Shown: positions 17,142 through 25,313 of the stretch, one piece after another
How the letters are laid out: each line of letters opens with the position of its first letter
How positions within the stretch are numbered: position 1 is the first letter of the stretch
From: Acinetobacter portensis
GTDB taxonomy: Bacteria; Pseudomonadota; Gammaproteobacteria; Pseudomonadales; Moraxellaceae
NCBI RefSeq assembly: GCF_009372215.1
Contig: NZ_LWRV01000068.1
Location: 1 to 36,853 of the forward strand
DNA length: 36,853 bases
Reading direction: 5' to 3'
Made by a program: the position numbers and the translations under genes
Notes under the pieces: model-generated
The model's database searches: none
The model's input: the letters and a program-made list of their open reading frames with translations, nothing else
What the model was told of the DNA's origin: nothing

Positions 17142-17465
17142 TTAATTACCTAAATGTGCGTGACGAACAAGGTTAGAAAGCTTTTGGTTTTGTTTTGCAG
17201 CCTTTTTATAAAGTAGTGCAATTTTACCAATCGTTTGTACAATTTCAGATCCTGAAGCTTCAACAAGTTCTGTAATTAAAGCTGAACGCGCTTCGCGGTC
17301 TTCAGCAACTACTTTAACTTTAATAAGTTCATGATCATTTAAAGCACGGTTTAGCTCTTCAATCACGCTTTCTGATAAACCTTTATCACCCACCATTACA
17401 ACTGGGTTTAAAGCATGTCCAATTTGACGTAAACGCTTACGTTCCTGAATTGATAAAGCCGCCAT
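17142..17465 (-). CDS. yhbY: YhbY-family RNA-binding protein (CRM domain)
   Basis: Small (107 aa) RNA-binding protein associated with the large ribosomal subunit precursor in E. coli. The whole protein is one CRM domain: RLRQIGHALNPVVMVGDKGLSESVIEELNRAL with the GDKG (GxxG) RNA-binding loop, followed by LIKVKV. Its position divergent from rlmE-ftsH-folP is conserved in gammaproteobacteria. An extended -10 lies about 30 bp upstream. The DOMON-like gene follows closely. Confidence 0.95.
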   Translation of the reverse strand: MAALSIQERKRLRQIGHALNPVVMVGDKGLSESVIEELNRALNDHELIKVKVVAEDREARSALITELVEASGSEIVQTIGKIALLYKKAAKQNQKLSNLVRHAHLGN

Positions 17466-17819
17466 AAAAATAACCTAAATTAAAAAACGCCCTAGTATAA
17501 CAAATTGCTCAATCAATCGCTGTAAATTCTCAAGCATCCATAAACATTTATTTGATATTAAAAATTCAGAAGCGGTATTTTTAAAATTAAGCTGTATTTT
17601 ATCGTAAATATCAGTTAAAAATGGTTTGGGTTAAGAGTGTTATTCTACTGTTTTTATTTAAATAACTTTATTATCAATATCTTGTGTTGTACGAAATAAG
17701 CGATTTATGTAATAGAAAAAATCTAAACCAAAGCCGATATTTAGATACAGATGTATACTGCATGACAGAATTTTTTCACGTACAATGAATATTAAGAAGA
17801 TTTAATTTATTAGAGAGTT
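17466..17819. other. Divergent intergenic region, yhbY / rlmE
   Basis: AT-rich spacer of 354 bp without a credible ORF. It must contain the promoters of both divergent units. The best candidate is the extended -10 for yhbY listed separately. For rlmE, TATACT at 17754-17759 and TACAAT at 17781-17786 are possible -10 boxes, but neither has a good -35. Confidence 0.5.
17494..17502 (-). promoter_or_regulatory. Extended -10 promoter candidate for yhbY
   Basis: On the - strand the sequence reads TGTTATACT (TGn plus a 5/6 match to TATAAT), with no good -35. Transcription would start about 20 nt before the yhbY start codon. Confidence 0.4.
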
Positions 17820-18470
17820 ATGGCTACACGCATTACCAACCAAAAGTTATCTAAAAGTAGTCGTGATTGGATGAGAGAGCATTTAGACGACCCTTTTGTT
17901 AAAAAAGCACAAAAGGAAGGCTATCGCGCTCGTGCAGCTTATAAGCTTCTAGAAATGCAAGAAAAATATAAGCTCATTAAACCAGGTATGGTTGTGGTTG
18001 ACTTGGGGGCGGCTCCGGGAAGTTGGTCACAAATTGCCGGTAAATTAGTCGGTAGCAAAGGTATCGTGATCGCATCTGATATCTTAGAAATGGATGCATT
18101 ACCTGATGTTACCTTCCTACAAGGCGATTTTCGAGAAGAAGCTGTCTTTGAAGAATTGTTAAATATTTTAGATGGACGTACCGTAGACGTTGTAATTTCG
18201 GATATGGCCCCCAATACATCAGGTAATAAGGCTGTTGATCAACCGCGCCAAATTTATTTATGTGAACTTGCTCTAGATTTTGCCAATAAAGTACTGGGAC
18301 CTAAAGGTCAATTTGTGGTAAAAGTTTTCCAAGGGACAGGTTTTGATGAATTCCGTAAACAGGTTGTTGATAGTTTTACTGTGTTAAAAACAGCGAAACC
18401 TGCTGCTTCGCGAGCTCGTTCAAAAGAGGTTTTCTTAATTGGACAAGGGCTTAAAAAAGCGCCTAAGTAA
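17820..18470 (+). CDS. rlmE: 23S rRNA 2'-O-ribose methyltransferase RlmE (FtsJ/RrmJ)
   Basis: SAM-dependent enzyme that methylates the 2'-OH of U2552 in 23S rRNA, a late step of 50S assembly. The 216-aa protein has the Rossmann methyltransferase motif VVDLGAAPGSWSQ (58-70). The catalytic set lines up with the E. coli K-D-K-E tetrad at a +4 shift: Lys42, Asp128 (DMAPNTSGN), Lys168 and a Glu near 203. The ATG is preceded by AGAGAG. ftsH follows after 135 bp in the same direction, the classic rlmE-ftsH pairing, although a separate ftsH promoter in the gap is possible. Confidence 0.97.
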   Translation: MATRITNQKLSKSSRDWMREHLDDPFVKKAQKEGYRARAAYKLLEMQEKYKLIKPGMVVVDLGAAPGSWSQIAGKLVGSKGIVIASDILEMDALPDVTFLQGDFREEAVFEELLNILDGRTVDVVISDMAPNTSGNKAVDQPRQIYLCELALDFANKVLGPKGQFVVKVFQGTGFDEFRKQVVDSFTVLKTAKPAASRARSKEVFLIGQGLKKAPK

Positions 18471-18605
18471 AGTTTACTTGCCAAGTCCTTAAAAATTGTG
18501 CATTTTGTACCTTTTTAATGATTTATATAGCTGGTTTTCAGCGTTTTGAAATAAAAGGTCACCCAATTGGGCATGATCAAATTAGATTGATATGGGAATA
18601 AAGCT

Positions 18606-20513
18606 TTGAGCGATCTTTTCAAGAATGCCGTATTGTGGTTGATTATACTTGGTGTGCTGATTCTTATTTTCAGCAACATTAATGGCAGCGAAAAACCAAC
18701 ATCATTGAACTATTCAGAGTTTGTGACTGCGGTTAATGCAGGTCAAATTAAGCAAGTTACAATTGATGGCGAAAGAATTAATGGTGAAAAGGTTAACGGT
18801 TCATCATTTGAAAGTATTCGTCCAGCAGTTCAAGACCCTGAACTGATGCCGAACTTGATCAAAAACAAAGTTGTTGTTGAAGGCACAGCGCCTCAACGTC
18901 AAGGTTTGTTGATGCAGCTTCTTATTGCGAGTTTCCCTGTACTTTTAATCATTTTGTTATTCATGTTCTTTATGCGCAACATGGGTGGCGGTGCAGGTGG
19001 TAAGAACGGCCCGATGAGTTTTGGTAAATCGAAGGCAAAAATGCTTTCGGAAGACCAAATTAAAGTGACATTTGCAGATGTTGCGGGTTGTGATGAAGCG
19101 AAGCAAGAAGTTGTTGAAATTGTAGATTTCTTAAAAGATCCAACAAAATTTAAACGTCTAGGTGCAATGATTCCTAAAGGCGTATTAATGGTTGGTCCTC
19201 CAGGTACGGGTAAAACTTTACTTGCGAAAGCAATTGCAGGTGAAGCAAAAGTTCCATTCTTTAGTATTTCGGGTTCTGACTTTGTAGAAATGTTCGTGGG
19301 TGTTGGTGCATCTCGTGTGCGCGACATGTTTGAACAAGCGAAACGTCATGCGCCATGTATCATCTTTATTGATGAGATTGATGCAGTGGGTCGTCATCGT
19401 GGTTCAGGTACAGGTGGTGGTAATGATGAGCGTGAGCAAACATTAAACCAAATGCTTGTAGAAATGGACGGCTTTGAAGGCAACGAAGGTATTATTGTTA
19501 TTGCTGCAACAAACCGTGCAGATGTACTTGATAAAGCATTGCTTCGTCCGGGACGTTTTGACCGTCAAGTTGTGGTGAGTCTTCCAGATATTAAAGGTCG
19601 TGAGCAAATTTTAAATGTTCACATGAAGAAACTACCTTCAACTGCGGGCGTGGATGTTCAGGTTCTTGCACGTGGTACACCTGGTTTCTCTGGTGCTCAA
19701 TTGGCTAACCTTATTAACGAAGCTGCATTATTTGCTGCACGTCGTAATAAAAACACCGTTGATATGCACGACTTTGAAGATGCAAAAGACAAGCTTTATA
19801 TGGGGCCAGAACGTAAATCGATGGTGATTCGTGAAGAAGAGCGTCGAGCTACGGCTTATCATGAAGCAGGTCATGCGATTGTTGCTGAAATTTTACCGGG
19901 TACAGACCCAGTGCATAAAGTAACAATTATGCCGCGTGGTTGGGCTTTAGGTGTAACTTGGCAATTACCTGAACATGATCAAACAAGCCATTATAAAGAT
20001 AAGATGTTGAATGAACTTTCTATTCTTTTTGGTGGTCGTATTGCAGAAGAAGTTTTCATCAATCAAATGTCTACAGGTGCTTCGAACGACTTTGAACGTG
20101 CAACAAAAATGGCGCGTGCAATGGTAACTAAGTACGGTATGTCCGATAAAATGGGCGTAATGGTTTATGAAGATGACTCTCAGCAATCATTCATGGGAAG
20201 CATTGGTAGTCGTACAATTTCTGAAACAACTCAGTTAGAAGTTGATCGTGAAGTTCGTCGTATCCTAGATGAGCAATATCGTATTGCACGTGACATCTTA
20301 GAAAGTAATAAAGATATCGCACATGCAATGGTGAAAGCGCTTATGGAATGGGAAACGATTGATCGTGACCAAATCCGTGACATTATGGAAGGTCGTGAGC
20401 CACAACCACCAAAAGTTTATGTTTCAGATAACCCTGTGGTTGATGTAACTCCAACTGATGGTCCAGCAACACCTCCACCATTACCATCTTTAGAGTCTTT
20501 ACCAAAAGTTTAA
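18606..20513 (+). CDS. ftsH: ATP-dependent zinc metalloprotease FtsH
   Basis: Hexameric inner-membrane AAA+ protease that removes damaged membrane proteins and short-lived regulators. The 635-aa protein has two transmembrane helices (about 5-24 and 100-121) around a periplasmic domain. The AAA module has Walker A GPPGTGKT at 197-204, Walker [10 protein letters not shown], and the second region of homology ending RPGRFDR. The M41 protease domain has HEAGH at 419-423. A Pro-rich C-terminal tail ends the protein. The start is TTG at 18606 with GGGA upstream; no in-frame ATG gives a plausible N-terminus. It ends at a strong terminator. Confidence 0.98.
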   Translation: MSDLFKNAVLWLIILGVLILIFSNINGSEKPTSLNYSEFVTAVNAGQIKQVTIDGERINGEKVNGSSFESIRPAVQDPELMPNLIKNKVVVEGTAPQRQGLLMQLLIASFPVLLIILLFMFFMRNMGGGAGGKNGPMSFGKSKAKMLSEDQIKVTFADVAGCDEAKQEVVEIVDFLKDPTKFKRLGAMIPKGVLMVGPPGTGKTLLAKAIAGEAKVPFFSISGSDFVEMFVGVGASRVRDMFEQAKRHAPCIIFIDEIDAVGRHRGSGTGGGNDEREQTLNQMLVEMDGFEGNEGIIVIAATNRADVLDKALLRPGRFDRQVVVSLPDIKGREQILNVHMKKLPSTAGVDVQVLARGTPGFSGAQLANLINEAALFAARRNKNTVDMHDFEDAKDKLYMGPERKSMVIREEERRATAYHEAGHAIVAEILPGTDPVHKVTIMPRGWALGVTWQLPEHDQTSHYKDKMLNELSILFGGRIAEEVFINQMSTGASNDFERATKMARAMVTKYGMSDKMGVMVYEDDSQQSFMGSIGSRTISETTQLEVDREVRRILDEQYRIARDILESNKDIAHAMVKALMEWETIDRDQIRDIMEGREPQPPKVYVSDNPVVDVTPTDGPATPPPLPSLESLPKV

Positions 20514-20526
20514 GTTGTTTATTAAA

Positions 20527-20556
20527 AAAAGAGTCTCATATGAGGCTCTTTTTTTA
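20527..20556 (+). terminator. Terminator after ftsH
   Basis: Stem core GAGTCTC / GAGGCTC (arms 20531-20537 and 20542-20548, one wobble), 4-nt loop, extended by A/T pairs and followed by a T run. Confidence 0.88.
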
Positions 20557-20637
20557 TTCCTGCTATTTTGAAAAGAATTCAGCATTGCATAATTTAGAAT
20601 TGTTAGAATGATGCGAGATGAGATTTAGGAAGAAAAT

Positions 20638-21486
20638 ATGCAGCTTGTTTCTTTGCCAAAACGTGTTTTGCAATGTGGTGATTTAAGTTTAGATTTATCG
20701 CAGCCACATGTGATGGGGATTTTAAATGTAACCCCTGATTCATTTAGTGATGGTGGCTTACATAATGGTAAAGATGACGCTGTGGCTCGCGCTTTGGTGA
20801 TGATTGCTGAGGGTGCAACAGTTATTGATGTGGGTGGTGAATCTACGCGTCCAGGTGCTTCAGCAGTAGTTGTAGAAGACGAAATAGCGCGTGTTGTTCC
20901 TGTGGTTGAAGAACTTGCAAAATATAATGTGGTTATTTCAATTGATACTTCATCACCAGAAGTTATTAAAGCAGCGGTAAAAGCAGGCGCGCATATTTGG
21001 AATGATGTTCGCGCACTTACACGTCCTTATGCATTAGAAACAGCAGCATCATTAAATATTCCTGTCATTATTATGCATATGCGTGGTGAGCCGACTACAA
21101 TGAATAATTTAGATCAATACGATAATGTCACTGCGGATGTCATTTCTGAATTACAACAGCGTGTAAATGATGCTTTGAATGCAGGAGTTAAGTCTGAAAA
21201 TATTATGATTGATCCTGGTTTCGGCTTTGCAAAAAATGCACAGCAAAATCTGCAGCTATTAAATGAATTTTATAAACTTTCAGAAATGGGATATCCGATA
21301 CTTTCAGCATTATCACGTAAGCGCTTTATTGGTGAAGCCTTGGGTGGTGCTGATGCACAAAGCAGGGCGGTGGGATCAGTTGCTGCTCATTTAATTTCTG
21401 TTCAGCAAGGTGCATCGATGGTGCGTGTACATGATGTAAAAGCCACAAGTGAGGCATTGATAATTTGGAAAGCGATGCAAGCCTAG
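20638..21486 (+). CDS. folP: Dihydropteroate synthase
   Basis: Condenses dihydropterin pyrophosphate with p-aminobenzoate in folate synthesis; the target of sulfonamides. The 282-aa TIM barrel has MGILNVTPDSFSDGG at about 26-40, VIDVGGESTRPGA at about 62-74, IDPGFGFAK, and SALSRKRFIG with the catalytic Lys/Arg region. AGGA lies 7 nt before the ATG. An extended -10 (TG at 20601-20602, TAGAAT at 20604-20609) suggests its own promoter after the ftsH terminator. Its place after ftsH is conserved in gammaproteobacteria, but the usual next gene glmM is absent here. No insertion in the sulfonamide-binding loop was noticed. Confidence 0.96.
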   Translation: MQLVSLPKRVLQCGDLSLDLSQPHVMGILNVTPDSFSDGGLHNGKDDAVARALVMIAEGATVIDVGGESTRPGASAVVVEDEIARVVPVVEELAKYNVVISIDTSSPEVIKAAVKAGAHIWNDVRALTRPYALETAASLNIPVIIMHMRGEPTTMNNLDQYDNVTADVISELQQRVNDALNAGVKSENIMIDPGFGFAKNAQQNLQLLNEFYKLSEMGYPILSALSRKRFIGEALGGADAQSRAVGSVAAHLISVQQGASMVRVHDVKATSEALIIWKAMQA

Positions 21487-21528
21487 AACTGATTTTTAAA
21501 AAATGATTTAAACAAAATAATATTTTAA

Positions 21529-21556
21529 AAGGGTAACAGTGGTTGCTCTTTTTTTT
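21529..21556 (+). terminator. Terminator after folP
   Basis: Nine-position stem with two G-U pairs (arms 21529-21537 and 21542-21550), 4-nt loop, ending in a run of eight T. Confidence 0.75.
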
Positions 21557-21649
21557 GTTTAGGTGAATTAAAAGAACAATTAGGATAAAGCTATAACTTT
21601 GTGGTATATAAACTCGGTTTTTTAAAATGCTGAAAAATTGAGTTTAGCT

Positions 21650-21964
21650 ATGTTAAGTGATTTACTTCTCCCAATGTTTGATGATGAATATTATCCCGAT
21701 GTTCTTGCTGCTGAAGTTAGACAGTGTATTTTTAGATTTGCAAAGAAAGTGGCAAAAGCAAATATCTCTGAAAAAGATATTTACCATTTTGCAAATGAAG
21801 CTATGGCTGAAATTAATAAATTGAAGCCTCAGTTTGAAGATCTAGATTCCTCTTTAGATGATTCAGCTGCTGATTATATTGCTGAGGCAATGATGATGGT
21901 GGTGCAAGAAGAGGGATATATGGATATTGAAATGGAAGAATTGATTGGTAATAGAGAGTGGTAA
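21650..21964 (+). CDS. DUF5713-like small protein
   Basis: A 104-aa acidic soluble protein of unknown function. The N-terminal LPMFDDEYYPDVL and the C-terminal EELIGNREW match, as remembered, the layout of DUF5713 proteins (an aromatic DDYFP motif near the start and an I.xRxW ending). Helices rich in Glu and Ala fill the middle. A TTG at 21638 would add four residues, but the ATG at 21650 is more natural; the Shine-Dalgarno sequence is weak either way. The stop codon lies inside the loop of its own terminator hairpin. Family assignment is moderately sure. Confidence 0.65.
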   Translation: MLSDLLLPMFDDEYYPDVLAAEVRQCIFRFAKKVAKANISEKDIYHFANEAMAEINKLKPQFEDLDSSLDDSAADYIAEAMMMVVQEEGYMDIEMEELIGNREW

Positions 21965-21980
21965 TTCACTCTCTTTTTTT
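21953..21980 (+). terminator. Terminator overlapping two convergent stop codons
   Basis: Perfect 8-bp stem (arms 21953-21960 and 21967-21974), 6-nt loop, followed by six more T after the stem. The loop contains the stop codon of the + strand gene, and the - strand gene's stop overlaps the loop edge. On the - strand there is no U run. Confidence 0.85.
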
Positions 21981-22466
21981 ATTAGGTGTAATCAGTTCTT
22001 TAAGTTGATTGAACAATTCGGGATTTTCTTCAAAACTGTCAAATAAGTCTTCAAAATGACAACTTTCATTGCTATGGATGGCTTCGATTTCGTTAACTGT
22101 TAGATGGTGTTCATCATTAATTGAATTATAGTGGCTGAATGTATTTAACCAAAACTTTGAGTTCGATTTTAATAATTGATCGATTTGATCTTTATCTTTT
22201 AGATTTTTGAAAGAGAGTATGTATTCATAACTACCTAAAGTGCAGCGTTTGAGAATATATTGATGATTCTTATATTGAATAGTGCCAGCATAAAAATCTA
22301 AATATTCTGTATCCTCATTTGAAACATCTGTATCACTTACTATAAGAGCAGCTTGATTTTTTTGCTCGGTCATTATTTCAGAGTTAGTTTCATAGGGGGT
22401 AAAAGCCAAGGTGTTTGAAGCAGAGAAAATGAAAGTAAATAAATAAAAAGATATATGTAGTCGCAT
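21966..22466 (-). CDS. Hypothetical secreted protein
   Basis: A 166-aa protein with an N-terminal signal peptide (hydrophobic 4-17, likely cleavage near Ala21), so periplasmic or exported. The mature part is acidic and Asn/Ser-rich, with two cysteines, in LKRCTLG (residue 75) and ESCHF, that could form a disulfide. No family was recognised. It is convergent with the DUF5713-like gene, with only 1 bp between the two stop codons. The start codon has no strong Shine-Dalgarno sequence. Confidence 0.6.
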   Translation of the reverse strand: MRLHISFYLFTFIFSASNTLAFTPYETNSEIMTEQKNQAALIVSDTDVSNEDTEYLDFYAGTIQYKNHQYILKRCTLGSYEYILSFKNLKDKDQIDQLLKSNSKFWLNTFSHYNSINDEHHLTVNEIEAIHSNESCHFEDLFDSFEENPELFNQLKELITPNKKRE

Positions 22467-22519
22467 TTTTTATAGATATTATTATTGAAGGAATATGAAG
22501 TTTACTAAATTTCAGACAT

Positions 22520-22541
22520 AAAAAAACCAGCATATCGCTGG
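22520..22541 (-). terminator. Terminator after tRNA-Leu
   Basis: Stem CCAGC / GCTGG (arms 22527-22531 and 22537-22541), 5-nt loop, followed on the - strand by seven U. It ends the tRNA transcript about 35 nt past the CCA. Confidence 0.85.
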
Positions 22542-22551
22542 AATTTTTAAT

Positions 22552-22581
22552 GCACCATTTTAAGAAGTATTAAAATGGTGC
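22552..22581. repeat. 12-bp inverted repeat covering the tRNA-Leu 3' end
   Basis: Perfect inverted repeat (arms 22552-22563 and 22570-22581, 6-nt spacer). One arm includes the encoded CCA end and discriminator of tRNA-Leu; the other lies in the 3' trailer. No U run follows, so it is not itself a typical terminator. Confidence 0.85.
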
Positions 22582-22661
22582 CCGAGGCCAGACTCGAACT
22601 GGCACGCTTTGTGGGCGGGGGATTTTAAATCCCCTGTGTCTACCGATTTCACCACTCGGGC
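22576..22661 (-). tRNA. tRNA-Leu (UAA anticodon)
   Basis: An 86-nt gene with encoded CCA. The acceptor stem GCCCGAG pairs with CTCGGGC, the D arm has TGGTGAAATCGGTAGACAC, and the anticodon stem GGGGA / TCCCC encloses the loop TTTAAAA, giving anticodon TAA. A long variable arm typical of leucine tRNAs and the T arm with GTTCGAGTC follow. It resembles E. coli tRNA-Leu(UAA). It has a near-consensus promoter and its own terminator. Confidence 0.97.
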
Positions 22662-22670
22662 ATGTGCGCA

Positions 22671-22699
22671 ATAATAGAGGACGAAATAAATCTTGGCAA
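22671..22699 (-). promoter_or_regulatory. tRNA-Leu promoter
   Basis: On the - strand TTGCCA (complement of 22694-22699), an exact 17-nt spacer and TATTAT (complement of 22671-22676), both 5/6 matches to consensus. The start would lie only a few nt before the mature tRNA 5' end. Confidence 0.8.
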
Positions 22700-22926
22700 G
22701 TGTATTTATGCTTGATTGCTTTCTTTTCAATCAATTATGCGTTTTGTGATTAAAAAATATAGTTTTTGATGAGAATTAACGCTTTTTATACTCATTTCTT
22801 TGAATTCTATGGTTAAATTTATATTGAATAAAATATCTCATTTTAATGAATATAAAAGTAGAGGTTCTCGATTTTTGGGTAAGGCGTTATGTTTTGGGCT
22901 GGAAAGGTCATTTAAATGGGGTAATG

Positions 22927-23355
22927 ATGAATAAATATCTTATTTTATGTGTATTAGGTTGCTACTGCATGGAAATGAACGCAGCAGAGGAACATAACAA
23001 TAAAAATGAAGAAGAGATAAAAGAAACTTTGTTTGAAACCCAAGAAAAAGAGCAAAAAGAAAAAATAGAAAAAATTGATGAAGAATTTAGGGATTATAGT
23101 TTCTTAAAAAACAATTTTTATGAAGATGAAAATTTAAGGATTTATAACAATACTGCGTATCAGTTTGAAGGTGCGCAAAATAAGTTTATGGCTGGGCAAA
23201 AGAACAATGTTGGCGTTGATGATTTTGCGGTTTCATTTGGTTATGGCATGGAGTTTAAGCTCGATCAGGCACATAAGGTTGGATATGAATATGTATCTAG
23301 TTTTCCTTATGATCGTGGGCAAATGGTTCGTTTCTTTTGGTCTAAGAAATTTTAA
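22927..23355 (+). CDS. Hypothetical exported protein with beta-strand C-terminus
   Basis: Unrecognised protein of 142 aa from the ATG at 22927, which has GGGG 5 nt upstream. The frame runs 27 codons further to 22846, but that start lacks a Shine-Dalgarno sequence and would bury the signal peptide. The hydrophobic N-terminus YLILCVLGCYC is followed by MNAAEE. It could be a lipoprotein (VLGC) or be cut after MNA. A highly charged Glu/Lys stretch (about 20-60) precedes a C-terminal part with alternating residues (DDFAVSFGYGMEFKL, HKVGYEYVSSF, GQMVRFFWSKKF) and a final Phe. This recalls the last strands of an outer-membrane barrel, but it is too short for a complete one. Confidence 0.55.
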   Translation: MNKYLILCVLGCYCMEMNAAEEHNNKNEEEIKETLFETQEKEQKEKIEKIDEEFRDYSFLKNNFYEDENLRIYNNTAYQFEGAQNKFMAGQKNNVGVDDFAVSFGYGMEFKLDQAHKVGYEYVSSFPYDRGQMVRFFWSKKF

Positions 23356-23376
23356 TGATGCATGATTTGAAAAAAC

Positions 23377-24111
23377 TCAAATGAAGCTGTTTAAACTCAT
23401 AAAAACGCCTGAAGCAAAAAGTAAGCTCAAGACAATTTTTTTAAATTGAATTTCTGAAATTTTATAAAATAGCTTTGCGCCTAAAATTGCAGGAATACTG
23501 ACTGTAAACATGAGAACTAAAATATAAGTGATGTGTTGGCTTTTAATGTTTCCTTGAATTAAATATGCACTAAGAGTGAAAACCTGAATAGCGAAATTAA
23601 AGTGACGCATAATATAGCGCTGTTTATCTTTTTGTAGGTTTTTGAGCATTAGCCATGCAGAAGGTAGAGCGCCACTAAAGCCACCTAATCCTCCTAAAAT
23701 ACCGCCTAAAAAACCAATGAAGCTATCTGCATATTTTCCTGATTTTTGTATAAAGATAAATTTTGGATTAAATAACATCAGTGGGCTCCAAATCATCAAG
23801 AATGTACCCAATACGAGTTTAAATGTTTCTGGTTCTACACGGTCAAGTAACCATGTACCAATTGGAACGCCAATAAGTCCAGCTAAAATATAAGGAAGAA
23901 CAAGTGCTTTATCGAAGTGATAGCTTTTATTTTCACTTGATAGGGAAATAATATGACTCCATAAAGATGCAAAAACCACAAGAGGGGCTGCAAGCTGTGG
24001 AGCTAATGCCCAAACCCAAAATGACATAGCAACAAGCCCAAAAGCGAAGCCTGTTAAGCCTTGTACAAAGCCTGCAATGATTGCACCCAGAAGAAAAAGA
24101 AGCCAAGTCAT
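23377..24111 (-). CDS. TauE/SafE (TSUP) family membrane permease
   Basis: A 244-aa inner-membrane protein with about eight hydrophobic helices and the TSUP-family duplicated layout: GAIIAGFVQGLTGFAFGLVAM at the N-terminus and GFLGGILGGLGGFSGALPSAW at mid-protein. Members export or import sulfite, sulfoacetate and related organosulfonates. The substrate cannot be told from the sequence. It is transcribed alone. The stop is 22 bp from the convergent hypothetical gene, with only a weak hairpin and no U run between. Confidence 0.88.
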   Translation of the reverse strand: MTWLLFLLGAIIAGFVQGLTGFAFGLVAMSFWVWALAPQLAAPLVVFASLWSHIISLSSENKSYHFDKALVLPYILAGLIGVPIGTWLLDRVEPETFKLVLGTFLMIWSPLMLFNPKFIFIQKSGKYADSFIGFLGGILGGLGGFSGALPSAWLMLKNLQKDKQRYIMRHFNFAIQVFTLSAYLIQGNIKSQHITYILVLMFTVSIPAILGAKLFYKISEIQFKKIVLSLLFASGVFMSLNSFI

Positions 24112-24318
24112 AATTAAAAATGAAAAAATTAATAAAAATGATTTTAGGTGATCTTATTGAATTAAAGAGGTTTATTTCTATATTTTCTTATGTTTATTGT
24201 AGATAAGTTCTGCACAATATGAGCAAATCATGGATGAACTTACACACAAAATAAACGACAGATCCCTGAAGTATTCATGTCTGTATTCCATACTTTGAAT
24301 ATAAATTTGAGGGTCATT

Positions 24319-24702
24319 ATGATGATTAAAAAAATATTGTTGTTATCGACACTGGGTCTTGCTTTAACAGGCTGTGTCATGGCTCCGTATGATGATCGTC
24401 CAAATTATTCAGGAAATCATTCGTATGATCGTCCGACTTGGAATAATGGCGGAGCGCATCGACCAGATTACAGACCCAATTATCGTCCTAATCAACAAAA
24501 ACCAAGACCGCCTGTAAACAACAGACCTGATTTTAATGGTCATAAGCCAGCACAGCATCAGTCAAACAATAAACCGAATAATAAGCCAAACTACAGGCCA
24601 AATTATCAAGGGCAAAAGCCAACGAAAAATAGGCCAAATTGGAATTCTAATCAGCCTAAATCACACGGTTTACCCAACTCACAAAGACCACTTCGCCCAT
24701 AA
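24319..24702 (+). CDS. Pro/Asn-rich lipoprotein
   Basis: A 127-aa lipoprotein precursor. The signal peptide IKKILLLSTLGLALTGC has a canonical lipobox (LTGC) and Met-Ala follows the cysteine, so outer-membrane sorting is likely. The rest is low-complexity, rich in Pro, Asn, Arg, Tyr and Gln with repeated RPNY/KPNN-type units, basic, and probably disordered. GAGGG lies 5 nt before the ATG at 24319 (or 8 nt before 24322); the upstream extension to 24277 is discarded. It might coat peptidoglycan or bind polyanions, but no function is known. Confidence 0.75.
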   Translation: MMIKKILLLSTLGLALTGCVMAPYDDRPNYSGNHSYDRPTWNNGGAHRPDYRPNYRPNQQKPRPPVNNRPDFNGHKPAQHQSNNKPNNKPNYRPNYQGQKPTKNRPNWNSNQPKSHGLPNSQRPLRP

Positions 24703-24711
24703 TTGGGGGAT

Positions 24712-24741
24712 AAAAAAAGGATGCATAAGCATCCTTTTTTT
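24712..24741. terminator. Bidirectional terminator between the lipoprotein gene and rsmD
   Basis: Stem GGATGC / GCATCC (arms 24719-24724 and 24729-24734), 4-nt loop, flanked by A7 and T7 runs, between convergent genes. Confidence 0.9.
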
Positions 24742-24746
24742 ATTGT

Positions 24747-25304
24747 TTAATGATTCGACTTTTTATACAGACCAGCGCGAACTGTACCTGCTTTTGTATT
24801 CTTAATTTGAATCCAACTTGCAGGGATTTTTAATTGAGATAATTCACGGTCAGCTTCAATGTAAATAAAACCATCATTTTTAATGAGTGGATCTGCCAAA
24901 GTCGCTAATTCTTCCCATAAATCTAAACCATAGGGCGGATCTAGAAAAACGACGTCAAATTGCTCTTTTAATGTGGGTAACGTTTGCTGTGCTGTGGCAA
25001 TTTTTAATTTTGCACGTTGATTGGTGACTTTTAAAAGCTCTAGATTGTCTTTCAAAAATTTTGCTTGTTGTGCATTTGGTTCAATCATCACGATTTGACT
25101 TGCGCCACGCGATAATGCTTCGAATGCTAAAGCACCAGAACCTGCACAAATATCTAAAACATGTGTATTTTGAATATCCCACATTAACCAATTAAAAAGT
25201 GTTTCTCGAACACGGTCAGGTGTTGGACGCAAACCATCAATGCTAGCAAAAGGGAGTTGGCGACGTTTCCATTCGCCACCAATAATACGTAATTGATTTT
25301 TCAT
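24747..25304 (-). CDS. rsmD: 16S rRNA (guanine-966-N2) methyltransferase RsmD
   Basis: SAM-dependent methyltransferase that modifies G966 of 16S rRNA in the 30S subunit. The 185-aa protein has the family start RIIGGEWKRRQLPF and RPTPDRVRETLFNWL, the SAM motif LDICAGSGALAFEALSRGA and the catalytic DPPYG (in VVFLDPPYG). It starts 9 bp after the mrdA stop codon, so it is translated from the mrdA transcript. It ends at the bidirectional hairpin. Confidence 0.96.
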   Translation of the reverse strand: MKNQLRIIGGEWKRRQLPFASIDGLRPTPDRVRETLFNWLMWDIQNTHVLDICAGSGALAFEALSRGASQIVMIEPNAQQAKFLKDNLELLKVTNQRAKLKIATAQQTLPTLKEQFDVVFLDPPYGLDLWEELATLADPLIKNDGFIYIEADRELSQLKIPASWIQIKNTKAGTVRAGLYKKSNH

Positions 25305-25313
25305 ACTTTAGCG

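Noticed and set aside
23365..23382. Hairpin ATTTGA/TCAAAT at the TauE-like stop codon
   Set aside because: Only six A/T-rich pairs and no U run on either strand, so it is not called a terminator.
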